Assembly: GCF_039526245.1 (NCBI RefSeq)
Contig: NZ_BAAAIV010000001.1
Coordinates: forward strand, 62,001-126,000
DNA: 64,000 nt
Reading direction: 5' to 3'
Source: Arthrobacter_H rhombi
GTDB taxonomy: Bacteria; Actinomycetota; Actinomycetes; Actinomycetales; Micrococcaceae
Part shown: positions 35,427 through 43,608 of the stretch, piece after piece
Layout: each line of letters opens with the position of its first letter
Numbering within the stretch: position 1 is the first letter of the stretch
Position numbers and translations under genes: made by a program
Notes under the pieces: generated by a model
What the model was told of the DNA's origin: nothing
The model's input: the letters and a program-made list of their open reading frames with translations, nothing else
Databases searched by the model: none

Positions 35427-35455
35427 TCCAATCCGGTCTCCCCTCGGCTCCGAAT
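35427..35455 (+). promoter_or_regulatory. Candidate SigK-type ECF promoter of the fasciclin gene
   Basis: TCCAATCCG (35427-35435) and CGGCTCCGAA (35445-35454) occur with a 9-nt gap; this gives a -35 CAATCC and a -10 CCGAAT with a 15-nt spacer. The same two words at identical spacing occur upstream of the DUF4383 gene (37895-37923). The mycobacterial SigK consensus that I recall (-35 CCATCC, -10 CCGAAT) is very similar. The start codon is 75 nt downstream. Confidence 0.7.
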
Positions 35456-35529
35456 GACTTCATGACAGCCCACCCGACTCGGGGCGGGACACAGGGCGGC
35501 AGGACGCCGCCGGAGCAAGGAGAAAAGCC

Positions 35530-36228
35530 ATGAAGACCATGAACCGCAAATATGTAGCACTGTTCGGACTGCTGGCCGTCGGTTCGCTCAGCCTCAGCGC
35601 CTGCGCTGGTGGCAACGACTCCGGCTCGGGTGACTCCTCATCAAAGGCGATGGAGTCCTCCTCTGCAGCACCCATGTCCCAGTCCTCCTCCGGTTCCTCC
35701 TCGGCCATGTCCGAGGACATGGACCCGGCAGCCGGACTGGTCGGCCCGGGCTGCGCCGCCTACGCCAAGGCCGTCCCGAAGGGCAAGGGCTCGGTCGCCG
35801 GCATGGCGCAGGACCCGGTGGCCGTCGCGGCCTCGAACAACCCGATGCTCAAGACCCTCACGAAGGCCGTCTCCGGTCAGCTCAACAAGAAGGTTGACCT
35901 GGTCGATACCCTGAACGGCGACGAGTTCACCGTCTTCGCCCCGGTCGACGACGCGTTCGCCGCGATCCCGAAGAAGGACCTCAACGGCGTCGTCTCGGAT
36001 GCCGACATGCTCTCCAAGGTCCTGACCTACCACGTGGTCCCCGGCCAGATCGCCCCCGACAAGATCGCCGGAACCCACAAGACGGTTGAAGGCGACACGG
36101 TCAAGGTCACCGGCAGCGGCGACAACCTGAAGGTCAACGACGCCTCGGTCATCTGCGGCGGCGTGAAGACCGCCAACGCCACCGTGTACCTGATCGACCA
36201 GGTGCTGATGCCGCCGGCAAAGAAGTAA
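35530..36228 (+). CDS. Fasciclin-domain lipoprotein (MPT83-like)
   Basis: A 232-residue lipoprotein with a lipobox at LSAC25 after a 24-residue signal peptide, a Ser/Met-rich tether of about 40 residues, and one fasciclin (FAS1) domain at about 95-230 (LVDTLNGDEFTVFAPVDDAF, then LSKVLTYHVVPGQIAPD, ending TATVYLIDQVLMPP in the usual H1/H2 pattern). FAS1 proteins mediate surface adhesion or protein contacts. The mycobacterial homologues MPT70/MPT83 are controlled by SigK. The ATG has AAGGAG upstream. It is directly followed by the sigK-rskA pair and has a SigK-like promoter at 35427-35455. Confidence 0.92.
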   Translation: MKTMNRKYVALFGLLAVGSLSLSACAGGNDSGSGDSSSKAMESSSAAPMSQSSSGSSSAMSEDMDPAAGLVGPGCAAYAKAVPKGKGSVAGMAQDPVAVAASNNPMLKTLTKAVSGQLNKKVDLVDTLNGDEFTVFAPVDDAFAAIPKKDLNGVVSDADMLSKVLTYHVVPGQIAPDKIAGTHKTVEGDTVKVTGSGDNLKVNDASVICGGVKTANATVYLIDQVLMPPAKK

Positions 36229-36251
36229 CGCAGGATCCACGATGGCCATCG

Positions 36252-36279
36252 GGCTCCGGGGGTTTCGACCACCGGAGCC
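36252..36279 (+). terminator. Hairpin between fasciclin and sigK genes
   Basis: GGCTCCGG (36252-36259) and CCGGAGCC (36272-36279) form an 8-bp stem 24 nt after the fasciclin stop. It may attenuate read-through so that the lipoprotein is made in excess over the sigma factor. Confidence 0.45.
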
Positions 36280-36391
36280 TGAGGTCTTGGTCCCGCAAGG
36301 GTGTGGAAGCACCCCGCTGGGCTACGGATCGCCGAGGCAAACCGCCGCATCATGTTCTCGTCAGGGAGCACAGCGTGCAAGAATTGCACCC

Positions 36392-36973
36392 ATGAGATTG
36401 CCCTGGTCCCGGACAGCGGACGACACCGCTTCCCCCGACCACGAGGAGCTCATCCACCGGGTGGCCTCCGGCGACGAATCCGCCTTCGAAGCGTTGTACG
36501 ACGACGTCTCAGCGCGGGTCTTCGGACTCATCCGCAGGGTCCTGCGGGACGAGTCGCAATGCGAAGAGGTCCTCCAGGAGGTCTTCGTGGAGGTCTGGCA
36601 ACAGGCGGCACGGTACGACGCGGATCGCGGGCGGGCCGTTTCCTGGATCATGGTCATGGCCCACCGACGAGCAGTCGACCGGGTCCGGGCCAGCCAGAGC
36701 AGCCGGGAGCGGGATCTGCGCCAGGGCGTGAAGGAGTTCGAGGAAAGCTATGACGATGTCCAGGACACCGTCGAAGCCCACCTCGAAGGCGAGCGGGTGC
36801 AGGTGGCGCTGAAGAACCTGTCGGAGGCGCAGCGCAAGGCCATCGAACTCGCCTACTACGGCGGTTACACCCACCAGGAGGTTGCCACCCTCCTCGAGGT
36901 TCCCGTGGGGACGGTCAAGACGCGAATACGCGATGGCATGATCAAACTCAGAGACCAGTTAGGAGTGGCGTGA
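36392..36973 (+). CDS. sigK: ECF sigma factor, SigK family
   Basis: A 193-residue ECF sigma factor. Region 2 (about 22-90) has the core-binding helix FEALYDDVSARVFGLIRRVL and the -10-recognising RAVSWIMVMAHRRAVDRVR segment. Region 4 (about 130-190) has the helix-turn-helix GYTHQEVATLLEVPVGTVKTRI. The order fasciclin-sigK-rskA is that of the mycobacterial SigK locus. ATG 36392 is the best start, but no ribosome site is visible. The stop overlaps the anti-sigma ATG (TGATG), so both are made together. Two SigK-like promoters nearby suggest it controls the fasciclin and DUF4383 genes. Confidence 0.9.
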   Translation: MRLPWSRTADDTASPDHEELIHRVASGDESAFEALYDDVSARVFGLIRRVLRDESQCEEVLQEVFVEVWQQAARYDADRGRAVSWIMVMAHRRAVDRVRASQSSRERDLRQGVKEFEESYDDVQDTVEAHLEGERVQVALKNLSEAQRKAIELAYYGGYTHQEVATLLEVPVGTVKTRIRDGMIKLRDQLGVA

Positions 36974-37836
36974 TGGACCGGCAACTGCACCTGCTCACTG
37001 GTGCCTACGCGCTCAACGCCCTGGACGCGGCCGAGCGTGAGGAATTCGAGAACGCGGTCGTCGGCTCCGACGACGCGCTCCACGAGGTCCGGTCGCTCAG
37101 CGAGACCGCTGCGCTGCTGGCCGCGGACACCACTCCCGTGGAACCCCCAGCCCGCGTGAAGGCCAACATCATGGCCGCCATCCGGCACACCCCGCAGCTG
37201 CCCGCCGTCGACCGGGCCACCGACGCCGCAACGCCCGCCGAGGTCGCACCCCCCGCCGACGTTGCTGCCCCCACCAGCACCCAGGGTGCGCCGGTGACCG
37301 AACCCGGAGCCGGCGTCCTGGACCTGGACCGGGCGCGTTCACGGCGTGCCGACCGTTCCGCACGCATGCCGCGCTCGACCAAGTTCATGGCCGCTGCAGC
37401 CGCTGCCTGCCTGTTGGCCGCCGGCGGGCTGACCGGTGTCGTGGTCAACCAGAACCAGCAGCAGGACCAGCTCAAGGACCAGCTCGCTGCCCTGGACGCG
37501 CATCAGGAACAGATGCAACAGCTCACCGCCGCGTCCGACATGAAGACCGCGACCCAGCGGATGGACGACGGCGCCGAGGTCACGATCGCGTATTCGGCAT
37601 CTGCCGGCCTGGCCGCCCTGACGCCCCGCGACATGCCCTCCCCTCCAGCGGGCAAGGGGTATGAGCTCTGGCTCATCGGTGACCAGGGAGCCACGCCCAT
37701 GGGCATGCTCGACGGCTCGGGGACCACCCTGATCGAGGGATCGATGAAATCCGCCACGCACCTGGGGATCACCGTGGAACCGGCCGAGGGGTCGGAACAG
37801 CCCACCACCGACCCGATCCTGCTGCAGCAACTCTAG
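36973..37836 (+). CDS. rskA: Membrane anti-sigma factor RskA-like
   Basis: A 287-residue single-pass membrane protein. The N-terminal cytoplasmic sigma-binding domain (LTGAYALNALDAAEREEFE) is followed by an Ala/Pro-rich linker, one membrane helix (about 138-158) and an extracytoplasmic RskA domain (about 170-287) with GKGYELWLIGDQG. It holds SigK at the membrane and releases it on a signal, in mycobacteria by regulated proteolysis linked to redox state. ATG 36973 overlaps the sigK stop and has AGGAG 7 nt upstream; GTG 36970 is less likely. Confidence 0.92.
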   Translation: MDRQLHLLTGAYALNALDAAEREEFENAVVGSDDALHEVRSLSETAALLAADTTPVEPPARVKANIMAAIRHTPQLPAVDRATDAATPAEVAPPADVAAPTSTQGAPVTEPGAGVLDLDRARSRRADRSARMPRSTKFMAAAAAACLLAAGGLTGVVVNQNQQQDQLKDQLAALDAHQEQMQQLTAASDMKTATQRMDDGAEVTIAYSASAGLAALTPRDMPSPPAGKGYELWLIGDQGATPMGMLDGSGTTLIEGSMKSATHLGITVEPAEGSEQPTTDPILLQQL

Positions 37837-37894
37837 GGTCGCAGCGAGGCCTCTGCTGCCCACTGGACGGAACCGGCAACAAAAAGCCACCACG

Positions 37895-37923
37895 TCCAAT
37901 CCGCGGTAGACCCGGCTCCGAAG
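37895..37923 (+). promoter_or_regulatory. Candidate SigK-type ECF promoter of the DUF4383 gene
   Basis: TCCAATCCG (37895-37903) and CGGCTCCGAA (37913-37922) repeat, at exactly the same 9-nt separation, the words upstream of the fasciclin gene. The -10 here is CCGAAG. The DUF4383 ATG is 58 nt downstream. Confidence 0.7.
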
Positions 37924-37980
37924 TACAGGTGACATACGCCCCGGGGCACATCCGGGGCGGCGCACCCGAGGAGTAATTAC

Positions 37981-38418
37981 ATGGCCACCACCCACGCCAC
38001 CACCACCGGCAGAACCCACGTCCAACTGGCCGCCCTCGTCGTCGGAGCAGCCTTCCTGCTGGTCGGCGTACTCGGCTTCGTTCCGGGCATCACCAGCAAC
38101 ATCGGTGAACTGACCTTCGCCGGACACCAATCCGGGGCCATGCTCCTGGGCTTGTTCCAGGTGTCGATCCTGCACAACATCGTCCACCTGTTGTTCGGCG
38201 TCGCCGGACTGACCCTCGCCCGCGGCCCCCTGTCGGCCAGGCGCTTCCTGATCATCGGCGGCATCGTCTACCTGGTGCTGTGGATCTACGGCCTGTTGGT
38301 CGGCCACGGGACGCCGGCGAACTTTGTTCCGCTGAACGACGCCGACAACTGGCTCCACCTCGTCCTCGGCGCAGCAATGGTCGCCCTGGGCGGCATCCTG
38401 GGCCGTCAGAAGGCCTGA
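37981..38418 (+). CDS. DUF4383 four-helix membrane protein
   Basis: A 145-residue integral membrane protein with four helices (about 14-35, 52-72, 85-103, 122-140) and the family segment LHNIVHLLFGVAGL in the second helix, plus DNWLHLVLGAAMV in the last. DUF4383 proteins are frequent in actinobacteria and have no known function. ATG 37981 has GAGGAG 8 nt upstream. Its own SigK-like promoter places it in the SigK regulon, and a terminator at 38431-38469 ends the transcript. Confidence 0.88.
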   Translation: MATTHATTTGRTHVQLAALVVGAAFLLVGVLGFVPGITSNIGELTFAGHQSGAMLLGLFQVSILHNIVHLLFGVAGLTLARGPLSARRFLIIGGIVYLVLWIYGLLVGHGTPANFVPLNDADNWLHLVLGAAMVALGGILGRQKA

Positions 38419-38430
38419 CCCCCAGCCCCC

Positions 38431-38469
38431 AGGCCACCTCGTGCCGCCGCTCGGGCGACGAGGTGGCCT
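38431..38469 (+). terminator. Hairpin terminator after the DUF4383 gene
   Basis: AGGCCACCTCGT (38431-38442) pairs exactly with ACGAGGTGGCCT (38458-38469), 12 nt after the stop. The molybdopterin oxidoreductase downstream therefore probably has its own promoter. Confidence 0.7.
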
Positions 38470-38541
38470 GCACGGGCCATCATAGAAGCAGGCCATCGCC
38501 GCAGCGCGGACACGGCCACCACAGACCGAGGAAGGTCAACC

Positions 38542-40179
38542 ATGGACACGAACACCACACCCCGGGGACGCACGGCACGTCCGGGCCACATCCGGCACCA
38601 GCCGAGATGGTGGCGCTTCGCCCTCGCCGGGCTGGTGTCCGCGGCGCTGCTGTTCGGTGTCGCCGAACTCGTCGCGGCCTTCTTCGCCACGACGTCATCG
38701 CCGTTGGTCGCGCTGGGCCAGACCTTCATCGACATCACCCCGCCCTGGCTGAAAGACTTCGCCATTGGGCTCTTCGGCACCAAAGACAAGCTGGCCTTGT
38801 TCGTCTCCATGGGAGTCGTTGCCGCGCTGGTCGCGGCGGGCACCGGACTGTTGGCCCGCACCCGCCCCGCGGCGGCCACCGGTGTGATCGTTGCCCTGGG
38901 TGTGGGCATGTCGGCCAGCGTCTTGTCCCGGCCGGCCGCCGGGGTCCTGGACGTCGTCCCGACCGTGGTCGGCACCATCGCCGGCATCATCGTCCTGCGG
39001 TACCTGGTGTCCCTCGCAGCCACCGCGAGTGCAACTCCCGTGACGTCCAACGGTGCGCAGAACGCCAGCTCCGATCGCGGGACCCCTGCGACCACCAATC
39101 CGACGCCGTCATCGCGTCGCGTTTTCCTGCTCGGCTCGGCCATCAGCGCCGTGGGCGCTGCTGCCTTGTTGACCGGCGGGCGGGCACTGTCAGCCGTCCG
39201 CAATACCGCCGAAACGACCCGGGAGGCCCTGAAGTTGCCGCGCCCGGTGAAGAACGCCATGACGTTGCCGAAGGGAGTCGGCTCGGAGGTGAAGGGCATG
39301 CCGGCCTTCGTCACCCCGAATGCCCAGTTCTACCGGATCGATACCGCCCTGACCGTCCCGCGCGTGGACCCGGCGAGCTGGAGCCTGCGCGTCCATGGCA
39401 TGGTCGAGGAGGAATTCACCATCGGCTTCGATGAGCTGCTGGGCATGGACCTCGAGGAAATGTGGCTGACCCTCACCTGCGTCTCCAACCCGGTGGGTGG
39501 GGACCTGGTCGGCAACGCCAAATGGCTGGGTTACCCGCTGCGCAAGGTCCTGGAACGGGCCCGGCCCCAAGCCGGGGCCGACATGGTGCTCTCCACCAGC
39601 ATCGACGGATTCAGTGCCTCCACCCCCCTGGAAGTGTTGACCGATGACCGCAACGCCCTGCTCGCTGTCGGCATGAACGGTGATCCGCTGCCCCTCGAAC
39701 ACGGATTTCCCGTCCGCATGGTCGTGCCCGGACTCTACGGCTACGTCTCGGCCACCAAATGGGTCGTCGACCTGGAAGTGACGCGATTCGCCGACAAGGC
39801 AGGCTACTGGACCACGCGTGGCTGGTCGGACCACGGCCCCATCAAGCTCTCATCCCGCGTCGACGTCCCGCGCTCGTTCGCGACGGTCTCCCCGGGAACC
39901 GTGATGTTGGGCGGTACCGCCTGGGCCCAGACCACGGGCATCAAGGCGGTGGAGGTCAAGATCGACGACGGCGATTGGCAGAGTGCCGAACTGGCCGCCG
40001 AGGCCACCGTCGACACCTGGCGCCAGTGGTCCTACGCCTGGAAGGACGCCAAGGCCGGAACCCATTCGGTCATGGTTCGTGCCATCGATGCCCACGGCAC
40101 CGTCCAGACTGCCGAGCGGGCCGACCCGGTGCCCAATGGCGCCAGCGGACTGCAGCGGGTTCAGTTCACGGTGGGCTGA
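38542..40179 (+). CDS. Membrane-anchored molybdopterin-dependent (sulfite-oxidase-family) oxidoreductase
   Basis: A 545-residue protein. Residues 1-212 contain about five membrane helices (24-50, 83-105, 112-128, 135-158, 193-212). The last helix is preceded by SRRVFL at 191-196, which resembles a twin-arginine signal inside the chain. The catalytic domain (about 240-450) is of the sulfite-oxidase fold, with the Mo ligand Cys313 in LTCVSNPVGG and the later VPGLYGYVSATKWV. A C-terminal Ig-like dimerisation domain (about 455-545) follows. The enzyme probably faces the outside and receives electrons via the membrane part. The substrate is unknown; its position just after the SigK genes suggests a redox or sulfur role. 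The ATG has GAGGAAGG upstream. Confidence 0.88.
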   Translation: MDTNTTPRGRTARPGHIRHQPRWWRFALAGLVSAALLFGVAELVAAFFATTSSPLVALGQTFIDITPPWLKDFAIGLFGTKDKLALFVSMGVVAALVAAGTGLLARTRPAAATGVIVALGVGMSASVLSRPAAGVLDVVPTVVGTIAGIIVLRYLVSLAATASATPVTSNGAQNASSDRGTPATTNPTPSSRRVFLLGSAISAVGAAALLTGGRALSAVRNTAETTREALKLPRPVKNAMTLPKGVGSEVKGMPAFVTPNAQFYRIDTALTVPRVDPASWSLRVHGMVEEEFTIGFDELLGMDLEEMWLTLTCVSNPVGGDLVGNAKWLGYPLRKVLERARPQAGADMVLSTSIDGFSASTPLEVLTDDRNALLAVGMNGDPLPLEHGFPVRMVVPGLYGYVSATKWVVDLEVTRFADKAGYWTTRGWSDHGPIKLSSRVDVPRSFATVSPGTVMLGGTAWAQTTGIKAVEVKIDDGDWQSAELAAEATVDTWRQWSYAWKDAKAGTHSVMVRAIDAHGTVQTAERADPVPNGASGLQRVQFTVG

Positions 40180-40271
40180 GGATAAGGCAATCAGGCTCCG
40201 ACGACGCGGGGCATTGACCTGGGGCATGTGGTGCATAGGCTGGAAGGACCGGCTGCCGAAAGGAGCACCAG

Positions 40272-40526
40272 ATGGCTGACAGGATCAAGGATGAGCATCT
40301 CTACGAGGAACTGCGCGACGAGGGCAATTCGAAGCAGAAGGCCGCGCGCATAGCCAATGCAGCTGCACGCGACGGCCGCGATGAGGTCGGAGAGCGCGGT
40401 GGCGAGTCAGGCAGTTATGAGGACTGGACGCTCGACCAGTTGAAATCGCGCGCCCGGGAGATCGGATTGTCGGGCTACTCGGGCCAAAACAAGGATCAGT
40501 TGATCAAATCTCTGAGAAATTCCTGA
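40272..40526 (+). CDS. Small Rho-N/SAP-like domain protein
   Basis: An 84-residue cytoplasmic protein. The N-terminal half is charged and helical (DEHLYEELRDEGNSKQKAAR), as in the small plasmid-stabilisation or DUF7218-like proteins of actinobacteria. The C-terminal 35 residues (WTLDQLKSRAREIGLSGYSG, then NKDQLIKSLRN) match the Rho termination factor N-terminal/SAP-like fold that binds nucleic acid. The ATG has AAGGAG upstream. It may be a nucleoid- or RNA-binding stress protein. Confidence 0.8.
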   Translation: MADRIKDEHLYEELRDEGNSKQKAARIANAAARDGRDEVGERGGESGSYEDWTLDQLKSRAREIGLSGYSGQNKDQLIKSLRNS

Positions 40527-40555
40527 AGTTTCCGTATGGAGAGGTGGGAGACGCT

Positions 40556-40825
40556 ATGTCAGACAAGAGAAGTTCCCCCTGGCCGCGAGGCAAGGAACCC
40601 TCCGGCATGAAACTGGCGATCGCCGGCGTGATCGTCGTCGTGGTGTTTGGCGCATACCTCATGATCCAGGCCCTCAACGGCGCATCCATGGCGAGCCCGG
40701 TGTGGCTTGGCGTCATTCTGGGGCTCATCATGGTGGTCTACGGCATCTATCGACGACTACGCGGTCCAGGAGCACTTGATTTCCCTGAGGAAGGTGGCAC
40801 GAATGTCAGATCACGAAAAGATTGA
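40556..40825 (+). CDS. Small two-helix membrane protein
   Basis: An 89-residue protein with two membrane helices (about 18-38 and 48-66), a basic loop YRRLRG and a charged tail. ATG 40556 has GGGAG about 5 nt upstream; GTG 40544 is an alternative. A related two-helix protein with the same VYGIYRRL/AYGIVKRL ending occurs at 45862, so both belong to the same kind of small integral membrane protein. Its 3' end overlaps the next gene by 23 nt. Confidence 0.72.
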   Translation: MSDKRSSPWPRGKEPSGMKLAIAGVIVVVVFGAYLMIQALNGASMASPVWLGVILGLIMVVYGIYRRLRGPGALDFPEEGGTNVRSRKD

Positions 40826-41093
40826 ACCAGGAAACGGCGGGAACGGTCCGGCCCGGGACCAGGCGGTATCTTCGGATCCGTCATCGCTCGGCGCCGATCG
40901 GCGGGGGAGCGACGATGCGGAGCACCGCAGCGTCGGCGGGTCCGCCGAGGGGGAACTTGTCGATGTCCCCGGTGAAGACGACGAGACGATCCGCACCCTC
41001 GAGTACCGGCAGGTCCCCGACGGCAGCGGCAACGATGCCGACGACCCGGATCGGCGTCCCGACGATGACGAGGACCGGTACGACGCCGGCTGA
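40803..41093 (+). CDS. Small acidic, probably disordered protein
   Basis: A 96-residue protein rich in Asp, Glu, Gly and Ser with no hydrophobic core. ATG 40803 has GAGGAAGG upstream and lies inside the end of the preceding gene. A strong terminator follows 20 nt after the stop, which supports it as the last gene of the transcript from 40272. The function is unknown. Confidence 0.62.
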   Translation: MSDHEKIEPGNGGNGPARDQAVSSDPSSLGADRRGSDDAEHRSVGGSAEGELVDVPGEDDETIRTLEYRQVPDGSGNDADDPDRRPDDDEDRYDAG

Positions 41094-41113
41094 CCGGTCC
41101 CGGTAGCGCGCAG

Positions 41114-41151
41114 CCCGCCGCCCCCTCCGTGAGATGGGGCGGCGGGTTTTT
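41114..41151 (+). terminator. Rho-independent terminator
   Basis: CCCGCCGCCCC (41114-41124) pairs exactly with GGGGCGGCGGG (41136-41146) and is followed by TTTTT (41147-41151). It ends the 40272-41093 transcript. Confidence 0.9.
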
Positions 41152-41291
41152 GCGTGGTGTCCCAGCGGACGACACGCGCCACAGGATTCACATGTGGCGC
41201 AAAGCACATTCAGGGCATAGTCTCAGGTCCAGGGCCCTGCCGGACTGGTTTGGTACGGGCACCGCCGACATTGACGGGGAGGCTCTTGCTG

Positions 41292-42605
41292 ATGCACGGA
41301 CAATCGAGACGCGCCGGGTTCCGGCGTCGAGCACGGTGGGCTGGTGTCGCTGCCGCGGCGTCGGCCCTGCTGCTCTCCGGATGCGGGCCGGCGGATTCAA
41401 CGCCGGTGCTGACCTGGTACATCAACCCCGACGACGGTGGCCAGGCGGCGATCGCGAAGAAGTGCACAGCCGCTGCGGATGGCAAGTACCGCATCGAGAC
41501 CACGCTGCTGCCCTCCGATGCCGCAGCACAGCGCGAGCAGCTCGCCCGGCGACTGGCCGCCAGCGACACCTCGATGGACATCATGAGCCTGGATCCGCCG
41601 TTCATCCCGGAACTCGCCGAACCCGGTTTCCTGGCCCCCGTGCCCGAAGACACCGCGAAGAAGACGACCCAGCACACCCTCGACGGTGCCCTGGTCGGCG
41701 CGAAGTGGAAGGACACCCTGGTCACCGTCCCGTTCTGGGCCAACACCCAGATCCTCTGGTACCGCAAATCGGCGGCCAAGGCAGCAGGCCTGGACATGTC
41801 CAAGCCAGTCACCTGGGACCAGCTCATCAAGGCGGCCCAGGACGATAAGAAGTACCTGGGCGTGCAGGGCGCACTGGCGGAATCCATGACGGTATGGGTC
41901 AACGCCCTGGTTGAATCCGGGGGCGGCCACATCGTGGAGAACCCCGAGGCTTCCGCCGACGACGTCCAGCTCGGTCTCGAAACCGCAGCCGGGAAGAAGG
42001 CAGCGGAAATCGTCTCGACCATCGGCAAGAAGGGCCTGGGCGGACCCGGCCTGCCCACCCAGGCAGAAAACGAAGCGATGCTCCAGTTCCAGGGGGACAA
42101 GGGCTCGTTCATGGTCAACTGGCCGTTCGTCTGGCCGGCCACCAACGCCAGCGTGAAGGCGGGCAGCCTGGAGAAGTCGCTGATCACGGACATCGGCTGG
42201 GCGCTGTACCCGCAAACAGAGGCCGGCAAGGAATCCCGCCCGCCACTGGGCGGGATCAACCTCGGGGTCGGTGCGGCCAGCAAGCACGTGGGCCTGGCCT
42301 ACGACGCCATCGAGTGCATCGTGACCCCGGAAAACCAGGTCGAGTACTTCGTGACCAACGGCAACCCGCCGTCGGACTCCACCGCCTATGACGATCCGTC
42401 CATCAAGGAGAAATTCCCGATGGCCGACACCATCCGCCAGTCGCTGCGCCAGTCCGCGCCACGGCCGCAGACGCCGTACTACAACGAGGTCTCCACCGGG
42501 ATCCAGCAGAACTGGGCACCGCCGTCGGGCGTGGACCCGGAGACGACGCCGAAGACGACCACCGACTTCATCACCGAGGTCCTGCGAGGGGAGAGGCTGC
42601 TATGA
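41292..42605 (+). CDS. lpqY: ABC-importer solute-binding lipoprotein, LpqY-like (trehalose)
   Basis: A 437-residue lipoprotein. After an Arg-rich start and a hydrophobic stretch the lipobox LLSGC places the lipidated Cys at residue 31. The extracellular binding protein (family 1) core follows. The C-terminal segment (EKFPMADTIRQSLRQSAPRP, then TPYYNEVSTGIQQ and GVDPETTP) closely follows the pattern of mycobacterial LpqY, the trehalose receptor. ATG 41292 has GGGGAGG 8 nt upstream. It is the first gene of an lpqY-sugA-sugB-sugC type operon. Trehalose is the likely ligand, but other disaccharides cannot be excluded. Confidence 0.82.
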   Translation: MHGQSRRAGFRRRARWAGVAAAASALLLSGCGPADSTPVLTWYINPDDGGQAAIAKKCTAAADGKYRIETTLLPSDAAAQREQLARRLAASDTSMDIMSLDPPFIPELAEPGFLAPVPEDTAKKTTQHTLDGALVGAKWKDTLVTVPFWANTQILWYRKSAAKAAGLDMSKPVTWDQLIKAAQDDKKYLGVQGALAESMTVWVNALVESGGGHIVENPEASADDVQLGLETAAGKKAAEIVSTIGKKGLGGPGLPTQAENEAMLQFQGDKGSFMVNWPFVWPATNASVKAGSLEKSLITDIGWALYPQTEAGKESRPPLGGINLGVGAASKHVGLAYDAIECIVTPENQVEYFVTNGNPPSDSTAYDDPSIKEKFPMADTIRQSLRQSAPRPQTPYYNEVSTGIQQNWAPPSGVDPETTPKTTTDFITEVLRGERLL

Positions 42606-42655
42606 GGCGCATCAGCAACGCCGTGCCGGTCCGGGCGGGGGAGGTGCGGGCATGA
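42602..42655 (+). CDS. 17-codon mini-ORF bridging lpqY and sugA
   Basis: ATG 42602 overlaps the lpqY stop (ATGA), and the mini-ORF stop TGA (42653-42655) overlaps the sugA ATG (ATGA). The predicted peptide is MRRISNAVPVRAGEVRA. It contains the sugA ribosome site GGGGGAGG. Its likely role is translational coupling of permease synthesis to lpqY rather than a functional peptide. Confidence 0.4.
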   Translation: MRRISNAVPVRAGEVRA

Positions 42656-43608
42656 GCACCACCGTGCAGAACCGCACCGGAAAGCGCCGCGCCAGCACCG
42701 GCGTCGTGCTCTCCGAAAGGCGTCGGGCCGAACGCCGGCTGGGCTGGATGCTGGCGGGACCCGCCTTCGTGGTCATGCTGCTGGTCACCCTGTATCCGAT
42801 CCTGCAGGCCATCTGGGATTCCCTGTTCAACTTCCGGCTCACCGCCCCCGGGGACAAGGCCTTCATCGGGCTGAAGAACTACGGGGTGATCCTCTCCGAT
42901 TCGCTGTTCTGGCGCGACCTCGGCGTCACCTCGCTGATCACGGTCATCACCGTGGTGGTCGAGCTCATCCTCGGCTTCGCGCTGGCGCTGGTGATGCACA
43001 AGGCGCTGAAATCGCTGCGCGGGTTCGTGCGCACCGCGATCCTGGTGCCCTACGGAATCATCACCGTGGTCTCCGCGTTCGCCTGGTTCTACGCCTTCGA
43101 CATCAACTCCGGGTTCGTCAACAACTGGTTCGACTGGGTGCCGGGGATCGGCTCGGACCTGAACTGGTTCGCCGACACGTGGACCGCGCTATCCGTGATC
43201 ATGGCCTCGGAGATCTGGAAGACCACCCCGTTCATCTCACTGCTGCTGCTCGCCGGGCTGGCCCAGGTCCCCGATGAGCTCACCGAGGCCGCCGAAGTCG
43301 ACGGGGCCACCTGGTGGCAGCGCATGCAGCGGGTGATCCTGCCGAACATGAAGGCAGCGATCATGGTCGCCGTGCTGTTCCGGGCCCTGGACGCGTTCCG
43401 CATCTTCGACAACGTGTTCATCATGACCAACGGCGCCTACGGCACCGAGGTGCTGTCGCTGCTGGCCTACCGGACATCGATCGGCCGGCTGGAGATCGGG
43501 CTCGGCTCGGCGGTATCGGTGCTGCTGTTCATCTGCGTGTTGCTCATCTGTTTCGTGGCGATCAAGTTGTTCAAGGTCGACCTCGCCGGCGCCCAGGGAG
43601 GCAAGTGA
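42652..43608 (+). CDS. sugA: ABC sugar permease, SugA-like
   Basis: A 318-residue permease with six membrane helices. The EAA loop that docks on the ATPase is at ELTEAAEVDGATWWQRM, in the form typical of the MalF/SugA group. ATG 42652 has GGGGGAGG about 8 nt upstream. The stop overlaps the sugB ATG (TGATG). It pairs with SugB to form the pore of the trehalose-type importer. Confidence 0.88.
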   Translation: MSTTVQNRTGKRRASTGVVLSERRRAERRLGWMLAGPAFVVMLLVTLYPILQAIWDSLFNFRLTAPGDKAFIGLKNYGVILSDSLFWRDLGVTSLITVITVVVELILGFALALVMHKALKSLRGFVRTAILVPYGIITVVSAFAWFYAFDINSGFVNNWFDWVPGIGSDLNWFADTWTALSVIMASEIWKTTPFISLLLLAGLAQVPDELTEAAEVDGATWWQRMQRVILPNMKAAIMVAVLFRALDAFRIFDNVFIMTNGAYGTEVLSLLAYRTSIGRLEIGLGSAVSVLLFICVLLICFVAIKLFKVDLAGAQGGK

